From: Paguma larvata
Taxonomy: Eukaryota; Chordata; Mammalia; Carnivora; Viverridae
DNA: 64,000 nucleotides
Assembly: GCA_030068075.1 (NCBI GenBank)
Contig: CM057830.1
Span: 29,234,247-29,298,246, forward strand
Reading direction: 5' to 3'
How positions within the stretch are numbered: position 1 is the stretch's first letter; the number at the start of each line of letters is the position of its first letter. Under the pieces are notes generated by a model that saw nothing but the letters and a program-made list of their open reading frames with translations, had not been told where the DNA came from and did not search any database. Below, piece by piece: positions 57,650 to 64,000 of this stretch. The translations under genes and the position numbers were made by a program.

Positions 57650-59423
57650 TTTTCCACATGACATCAAAAGCCAGTGCTTTTTTCTTTTTCATCATAAATT
57701 TAAATTGTCTTTGGAATTTACATGTCTGTGTAGATTCCTCTTTAGTATGTATGCTATTGAATTTGTTTTCGAACAAACATGTTTCTTAGCATCCATTCAC
57801 ACAAGAACATCTTGGTATCAGAATCTATTTTTATTTCCCTAATATAAAAGAAATACCTGTTATTCGTGGAAACTGTATGTCAATCTGATCGCAAGGAGAG
57901 TTTATTGAGGGTTAAGTTGAAAAAAATAAGAGGAATAAGGAGGAGAAGGGGGAGCAGGGAGTGTTGGAAATGAGGAGAGCAGAGAGAAAATAAGAAATCT
58001 TTCAAAAGCTCCTTTGAGGAGGCAGGTATAGGAGAGAATTTCTGGAATTGCTGGAATTCCTGGCATACTTGAGTTTCAAAAAGTCAGTGTCCTTTTAAAG
58101 AGTTGCTCTTTATGATGAAAAATCAGCTCCTTACAAACTCATAGTAAGGAAAGCATGCTGAGAAGGAATATATCAAATTATATATACACAGATATCTATT
58201 TCTTTTAGAATCTGTAATTGGAAAGATTTTTTTCATTACCTGTTTTACAGGTTTTTCCTCCCTTTTGGTTACAGAATGGGTTTTTTAATTGTCTCATTTA
58301 TTTTGCCAGTCTCAGAAGTCCTTTGGAAACAGATTTTTTATTCTATTTCAAATAAGTAATACAAAAGAGGTTCTGGGATTCTCTGGGGTCAAACAGGAAA
58401 TAAAGTACATATAGCAAGATAAATGAAATGAGGATTGAAAGAGTCTTGAATCATTTGATGAACAACGGCTTTCATAATCACTGCTTTGGGTCTTTTTTTC
58501 ACACTGATTTCAGCCATCAACTAGTCACATTTATCAGGTCCTGATTCGATGGTGGTTGCATTTTATAACTCAATAGACATCAATATCTTATAGCTTAATA
58601 AAATTTGATACAGAGCCTTTACTATGAAACCGGCCCTGTCTAAAACACTGGTGTTATGTGGTTCACCAATCAAATACTGAACTCTTAAATAAAGGCTAGA
58701 AAGAAATGGCATTTTTTTACTTCAGCAAAAGCATAAACTTAAAGAAATGAGGAACGTGGAATTGAAAAGGTAGGACAAAGGGAAAGGGCAAAACTGCAGG
58801 GCATGTTGAAACTGAAAAAAATCAGAGTGAAAAATAATTAAAATAATAATAATAATAAAAATCTGGAGCAATTTCCTATATATTAAATCATAACAGAGAA
58901 ATGCAATTATGAATACAAGTGGAAGAACGAATGCTGTTAGCTATGTAAACTTTAAGATTCTGGTGGGCAGGTGCAGAGATCTGTGTGTCTTGTGGCCGTC
59001 CAAGACAAACCTCAGAATATCCCTCGCTTCTTAAACATGCCCCCTACGGATCTGGGGTGGTCTGCCTCTTTCTTCCCTCTCCCCTTGCCGTCTCTGTACT
59101 AGGGCCAATTTCTAATTTCAGGTAGCAAAGCAACACCTACACCTGGCTGTTCACCCGGGACCTCTGTCTCAGCCACTTATGGCCATCCGTTCCTCCTTGG
59201 GTGGATCCCTTCATCTTCAAAACACCCATGGTGCATTAAATCCTTCTTGTGCCTCAAATTTGTTGTTTCCCTCAGGAACCTGTAATTACTCAGGAACCAA
59301 AGGTATTTTGCCACCGGGTATTCCTGCCCAGTGGGCATGAGGGGCAAAGCCAGAGTCACCTCAGGAGTTCAGATGTGGGAAGAGCTAGCAGGAGTTTCGG
59401 AGGGCTAAAACAAGGTTTTGCAG
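57650..59423. other. 1.8 kb with no repeat recognised
   Basis: Contains the small LTR-A block at 57708 and an (AAT)n near 58843. 58960-59400 is less AT-rich than the rest of the window and includes a TTAAATCCTTCTTG piece, possibly an unrecognised LTR. No convincing coding frame. Confidence 0.4.
57708..57765 (+). repeat. 58-base LTR-A block outside any LTR
   Basis: TCTTTGGAATTTACATGTC to TATGCTATTGAATTT matches 56490-56550 with about two differences, sharing changes that other A copies lack. Confidence 0.85.
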
Positions 59424-59655
59424 GGGCATCTGGGTGGCTTATTCGGTCAAACGTCTGATTTCTTTGGCTCAGGTCATGATCTCCTGGTTCGCGGGTTCGA
59501 GCCCCGAGTCGGGCTCTGCGCTGCCAGCTCAGAGCCTGGAGCCTGCTTCAGATTTGTGTGTGTGTCTCTCTCTGCCCCTCCCCTACTCATGCTCTGTCTC
59601 TCTTTCTCAAAAATAAACATTAAAAAAATTAATAAGGAAAAACAACAACAAAAGC
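59424..59655 (+). mobile_element. CAN SINE
   Basis: GGGGCATCTGGGTGGCTTAT head, TGCGCTGCCAGCTCAGAG middle, short TGTGTGTGTC in place of part of the TC tract. Flanks share gaggttttgc-like sequence. Confidence 0.92.
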
Positions 59656-60357
59656 ACGAGGTTTTGCGAAAGTTACGATGCTCAGTCTAATAAAGCGGTG
59701 TTATGGCAACTGGACCCTTCAGGGGAATATGCTCTTCTCGGTTTCTGCCCTGTGTTGTTGTCTGTATTGAGCAGGTTCAGCTTTTCTAAAGGAACTCAAA
59801 CCAATAATGGATTAGAGACTTAGTTTTAATTCTCTCTCAAAAATCCCAGTGGGGCTTGTGGCTTTGCTATGCAGTTTTATCACAGCTCAGTCCCCTTCTA
59901 TATTCTTATTCTGTCTTAAAGTAATGAGCTGGCCCACTGCAATATTTACCGTGAGCTGGAAAAGCAGGATAAGAGGAAGGAGAAGGTGTCTATCATCATC
60001 TTAAGACCCCGCTCTAGGGGTGCAATTCAGAAGTGACACACATCAGTTCCATTCACACTCAGAATGTAACTGCATGGCCATGTCCAGCAGCAAAGGAGAC
60101 CATAAAATGTAACAAATGTAGTCTTAATCTGTATAGCCATATGCATATTGAAACCTGCTGCCATGAAAGAAGGGGAAAATGGATTCTGGAGCACGGTTAG
60201 CAGTCTCTGAATAGATGTCTACAGGTGGTAAGACACACTTGCTGCCAACAATTGAGAAGCCTTGTATCCTTCAGCCAGGGTCAGTTTGTGGCTTTCCGTT
60301 GTTTGCTATCTGCCGTGTGAAAATAATGGATTATTTTTCTCTTACTTTATGTTACTG
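59656..60357. other. Unassigned
   Basis: No gene and no recognised repeat. Confidence 0.35.
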
Positions 60358-60630
60358 CTGTTGGGGAACAAGAATCCCTGTCCTCTTCAAGAGTCCTTCT
60401 TGCTGGATTAAGAATCAGATTGCCATGAGGCAGATTAATAGGGGAAAAACATATTTAATAGCATACATATGGGGAATCCACACAAACATAGACATTCCCT
60501 GTACATACACTATTAAATTTGAATTTCTCCTTTTAATATCTCTCGTGTTAATTTAATTCTTAGTCTAGCTGCAAGGAGCCTTAATGAGGATCAGAATTCT
60601 TGCTTCCCACCAGTCGGCACAGGAGGAAAG
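60358..60630. repeat. Inverted LTR-A halves forming an imperfect palindrome
   Basis: 60358-60495 is the 3' half of LTR A on the minus strand; 60500-60630 is the same half on the plus strand and leads straight into family-A interior. The arms (for example GACTAAGAATT-complement pairs, CTCCTTTTAATATC with GATTAATAGGGG) can pair over about 130 bases around a small centre. Confidence 0.82.
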
Positions 60631-61105
60631 ATAATTTAACTCCCCGGACACTGCCGTAGCTCGAGAGACCCTTGGGATATCTGACATAGAGCAGCCAGAA
60701 AGTAACATTTCTCACTATGTCAGCCTCCCAGAATCTCTGTCTTCAGAGTCTGATGTAGCAAGAGTTGGTAAGGGTACCTTTCTTTCTTTCTAAACTTAGA
60801 TTACCAGAGACAATATTTGTGGAACTGAGCTATATTATTTGAACTAAGTGGCTAAAATTTGGTAGAGTACCTTTGGTTTTTGATCCATTTCCTACCAGAG
60901 ATTGACTTTGTTTTTCTGTGTCTGTGTCTTTTATGTTGTTTGTCATCAGTTGCTAAGGGACATCTTAGAAGCCAAGGTCACAAAATTGGTGGGCATGAGT
61001 TGAACACTTAAAAGCCATTAGAGCATTGGCTACCTCAAGAAGATGCCTGTGATAAGATAAATTGGTCACAGAACAGATTAGATTGACACTAGGTCACCTG
61101 CCAAC

Positions 61106-61869
61106 TGTTACTGAACTGTAACTTGTCTGTGCACCTGACGTGCAGTAAGCCAATGTCTAAAACACCCGTTTCGAAGCAAAGAGAGTTTTATTATTAGAAA
61201 GACAGACCAACAAGAAGGCAGGGGGTCATTCCCAGAGCTGCCTGCCCTGTTGATCCTCGAGACAGCTTCTGTATGTTTGGGGAAGAAGGTGAATACATGA
61301 GAGGAGTGTGTCACATCTCTTGAAATCTTGAGAGGGGCCCCTTGAAACAGTCTGGGGCTATGCATTCTTCTTAATAATGCGGTACTGTTTGGGACGTGGT
61401 ACAATCAGGTACATCAGATAATTTTAAAACAAATGTTACTGCCCAGTTCCCATTAGGTTTCTACAATCGGTGAGTAGAGAGTAGGGGCAAAAAAGGCAAA
61501 GTTAATGATTGATCGTGCATGAGGTTGAGAGATACATAAAACATAAGTAGGGAACAAGACAGAACATGGAGCTAAATTAATCCAACTAATACTACTATAG
61601 TTTTGCTTATGCTTTCTTTTTTTTTTTAAGTTTATTTATTCATTTATTTTGGTTGGGGGCAGAGAGAGAGGGTGGGAGAGAATCCCAAGCAGGCTCTGCA
61701 CTGTCAGCTCAGAGCCTAGTGTGGGGCTCTAACCCACGAACCGTGATATCATGACATGAGCTAACCAGACCCAAAATCAAGAGTCAGATGCTTTACCAAC
61801 TGAGCCACCCAGGTGCTCCACTGCTTATACTTTCAAAACAGGTCCAGGAACCAAGCATCCAGACTCACA
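61106..61869 (-). mobile_element. LTR C in family-A interior, split by a SINE
   Basis: Reverse complement of 17680-18243 with the same blocks (GATCAATCATTAACTTTGCC, GTAGAAACCTAATGGGAAC, TTTAGACATTGGCTTACTGC). Minus start TGTGAGTCTGG, end CAGTAACA. Flanks show no exact duplication. Confidence 0.78.
61618..61819 (-). mobile_element. CAN SINE in LTR C
   Basis: Flanks tgcttatgctttc / tgcttatactttc. Middle contains an extra AACCAGACCC. Confidence 0.93.
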
Positions 61870-61980
61870 ACCTCAAGAAAACTTTTGTGTAATGAGGTAC
61901 ACTGTAAAACAACAGAGTCCCCAACCACGTAGCACATTCCTCCTAGGTATTAGTGTGGTTTCAAGAGACTCAAGGCTTAT

Positions 61981-62140
61981 GGGCGCCTGGGTGGCTCAGT
62001 TGGTTAAGGGTCTGACTCTTGGTTTCAGCTTAGGTCATGATCTCATAGTTCATGGGTTCAAGCCCTGTGTCAGGATCTGCACTGACAGTGTGGGCCCTGC
62101 TTGGGATTCTTCCTCTCTCTCTCTCTCTCTCTGCCCCTCC
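61981..62140 (+). mobile_element. CAN SINE, tail replaced by TA/TG repeat
   Basis: GGGCGCCTGGGTGGCTCAG head, CACTGACAGTGTGGGCCC middle. After CTGCCCCTCC the normal tail is replaced by TATATATACATATGTGTGTGGG to about 62180. Confidence 0.88.
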
Positions 62141-63159
62141 TATATATACATATGTGTGTGGGTGTGGGTATGTGTGTGTAAATAAGGAATTCTCAATTGT
62201 CTTATTAATATAATGGCTAGCCTTAGGGATTCCCTTGACAAGATAAAAGAACAAAATGTAGACGGAAGACACAAGACACAGAGAAATGTCCTCATCCAAT
62301 ATAAATTCCCCTACTTAAAATCTGGCCACATGCGCTTATTTTAATTTCCCTTTCCCTCAAGATTGACAGAGATCACTTTGGCCAAATCTCTAGGTTCAAA
62401 GTATACAGGTTGCTCCTGTAAATGCTCAAAGCCAGAAAATGAATTTAACAGAAGCACCCAAGACTGGCCATACAGCTTGCTTTGCTCCTGCTTTCCAGGG
62501 CTCTGTAATCAGGCTCTGCCCGATGTAGGTGTTCCTCCTATACAATGGCCTTTGGAGGACTATCATAGGCCCCTCCCACTGCAAAAAAATTCATGTCCCT
62601 TGGATAGCTGCAGAGCTTTTAAATTATTAAGCCCTTTTACCTCTCCTTTCAAAAGATCCTACTGAATTTAGAGAGCAATTAGATTATTTGACTGTATTTA
62701 CAATTTTCCCTTCACAGAGGATATTGATGACCAAAACTTTCCCTAGGCCTTTCTACACATGATTTGCAAAAGGCCAATATTCAGAGGCAAATAGAAGCCA
62801 AGGTTAAATTGGGTACCCAGAAAAAAGGCTTTTGTTAAAATGCTTTATGCAGACTTTACAAAGGCATAAATCTTTCAGTTCCCTTTTTAGCTAAAAATTC
62901 TCCCTGATATGAAGAAGGAAATTTAGTTAAAAAGATGGGCCAGTCCCTTGATGTTCAAACTGTAATCCAGGTCTTTGGGGAATTAGGAGCAACAGTCTTT
63001 ATTTCACAATATCTATAAAACCAGAACTACGACTCTAGAAACAAGTTCAAGTCCACCTATCTTTGTCTCCAAACTTCGCCTATTTCTTTCCAAATGTTTG
63101 TCAATATTATAAAAGATCAGTTTATTGGAACAAAATTGCTCTGTACTTTAAAAAAAGGC

Positions 63160-63574
63160 TCCCTTCATCCTATGAACACAACTAGATAACTATCAAATCA
63201 TCCTAAATACCCCAGAAATCAACCTGAACACTGACAGAACAAACTCCACAACTAAAGGGAGAGAAGAGGCCACATTGAAGAAGGTAGGACGTGCAGAGAT
63301 GCAGTTTAAGGGAGAAACAGGTCCTAGCTCCTGCCGAGGGAGGGAGGGACCCGTGGTCATGGAGAAAGGTGTATGAGAAAGAGACAGAGAGAGAGAGAAA
63401 CAGAGAGAGAGAGAGAAGCACACAGGGAAACACACAAGGAGAAAGTTTCCCCATAGCCACTGACTAGGAAAATGGGAGGGGCTGAATTTCATGAGTTCTT
63501 GCAAGCAGCAGTGTGTAAAGCCTATAGTTTATAGGTCAGCAAGGTTGGCTACGATAGAGCCTGGGGGGCACTGC
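63160..63574 (+). mobile_element. LINE-1 5'UTR fragment
   Basis: CTAGATAACTATCAAATCATCC, GAACAAACTCCACAACTAAAGG and GGCCACATTGAAGAAGGTAGG are, as I recall them, part of the carnivore L1 promoter/5'UTR. It is C/G-richer than its surroundings. Its start coincides with the loss of family-A sequence. Confidence 0.7.
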
Positions 63575-63631
63575 CAAATTATAGAAGCAGACCAAGTGTC
63601 CACCGACTGAAGAATGGATAAAGAAGAAGTG

Positions 63632-63662
63632 GTGTGTGTGTGTATGTATGTGTGTGTGTATG
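63632..63662. repeat. (TG)n microsatellite in L1
   Basis: TGTGTGTGTGTATGTATGTG at the same L1 position as the repeats at 1160 and 29039. Confidence 0.92.
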
Positions 63663-63668
63663 AAACAG

Positions 63669-63880
63669 GGGCGCCTGACTGGCTCAGTCGGTTAAGCGGC
63701 CAACTTCAGCTTGGGTCATGATCTCACAGTCTGTGAGTTCAAGCCCTGCGTTGGTCTCTGTGCTGACGGCTCGAAGCCTGGAGCCTGCCTCGGATTCTGT
63801 GTCTCCCTCTCTCTCTGCCCTTCCCCAGCGCACACTCTGTCTCTACATCACTCAAAAATAAATAAACTTTAAAAAAAAAA
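63669..63880 (+). mobile_element. CAN SINE in L1
   Basis: GGGGCGCCTGACTGGCTCAG head, GTGCTGACGGCTCGAAGCC middle, AAATAAATAAACTTT tail; near-consensus, so probably young. Confidence 0.95.
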
Positions 63881-64000
63881 GAGAATGAAATCTTGCTGTT
63901 TGCAATGACATGGATGGAGTTAGTATCATGCTAAGCGAAATAAAGTCAGAGAAAAACAAATACCATATAATTTCACTCATATGTGGATTTTAAGAAACAA

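Larger units (their letters stand above)
60631..63150 (+). mobile_element. Third family-A interior copy, split by LTR C and SINEs
   Basis: Collinear with 44120-46230: CCTCCCAGAATCTCTGTC, GTTTGTCATCAGTTGCTAAGG, AAGATGCCTGTGATAAGATAA, (LTR C), GAGGTACACTGTAAAACAACA, ATAATGGCTAGCCTTAGGGA, GGCTTTTGTTAAAATGCTT, TTTATTGGAACAAAATTG. No coding frame with motif. It stops where L1 5'UTR begins, so its 3' end is missing. Confidence 0.75.
63575..64000 (+). mobile_element. LINE-1 ORF2 3' end joined to the 5'UTR, runs off window
   Basis: From AAATTATAGAAGCAGACC it follows the L1 ORF2 end (GATAAAGAAGAAGTGG, repeat, SINE, then TCTTGCTGTTTGCAATGACATGG, TTTCACTCATATGTGG). Same strand as the 5'UTR; about 5 kb of L1 is missing between. 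Confidence 0.85.

Noticed and set aside
63193..63504. Overlapping minus-strand frames of 103 and 85 codons rich in Ser/Leu
   Set aside because: Antisense of the L1 5'UTR GA-rich segment; low-complexity translation.

Overview
The window is repeat-dominated nuclear DNA from a cat-family (felid, or at least feliform) carnivore. The organism call rests on about forty copies of the carnivore tRNA-Lys-derived CAN SINE. Most have the felid body type (start GGGGCGCCTGGGTGGCTCAG, middle CTGTGCTGACAGCTCAGAG, then a TCTC tract and AAATAAATAAA tail), on both strands. Carnivore-type LINE-1 3' ends, MIRs and several LTR families agree. I found no host protein-coding gene, no rRNA or functional tRNA gene, and no CRISPR array. 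The longest open frames lie in decayed retroviral genes, L1 pieces or SINE bodies.

Layout. 1-9 kb: an L1 3' end, an LTR split by a SINE, SINEs, and the first LTRs of two related families that I call A and A' (my labels; I cannot give database names). 9-20 kb: more A and A' LTRs on both strands, one cut by a 1.1 kb L1 with a 15-base target duplication, plus MIRs, an LTR C and old L1. 20-36 kb: mostly L1 of several ages, a relic of an ERVL-like provirus leader at 22.1 kb, and many SINEs. 36-38 kb: a small Tigger/mariner-like element, a MIR, and a (CA)n run.

38.5-56.6 kb is the centre of interest. Two family-A proviruses lie head to head: one on the minus strand (38.5-42.7 kb) and one on the plus strand (43.6-56.6 kb). 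The plus copy is split by a minus-strand class I (gammaretrovirus-like) endogenous retrovirus at 46.9-54.1 kb. That element keeps a recognisable 5' LTR, a primer binding site matching tRNA-Arg, a leader with a splice donor, gag, protease, reverse transcriptase, RNase H, integrase and the start of env. All its genes are broken by stops, frameshifts and SINE insertions, so nothing there can make virus. A solo-type LTR (B) sits exactly at its truncated env end.

57-64 kb: one LTR (D) nested in another (E) with a clean 5-base duplication, then about 1.8 kb without assignable repeats. Next comes a third family-A copy whose LTR is an inverted repeat and whose interior is split by LTR C. The window ends in an L1 in which the 5'UTR is joined directly to the extreme 3' end.

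The DNA behaves as a layered landing site: ancient MIR/L1M/DNA elements first, then ERVL-like and family-A LTR elements, then the class I ERV and younger L1, and SINEs last in nearly every nest. Boundaries are read by eye and may be off by a few to some tens of bases where no target duplication is quoted. I saw no undescribed functional system. The strongest unusual signals are the family-A cluster, its head-to-head and palindromic arrangements, and the L1 5'UTR/3'-end fusion.
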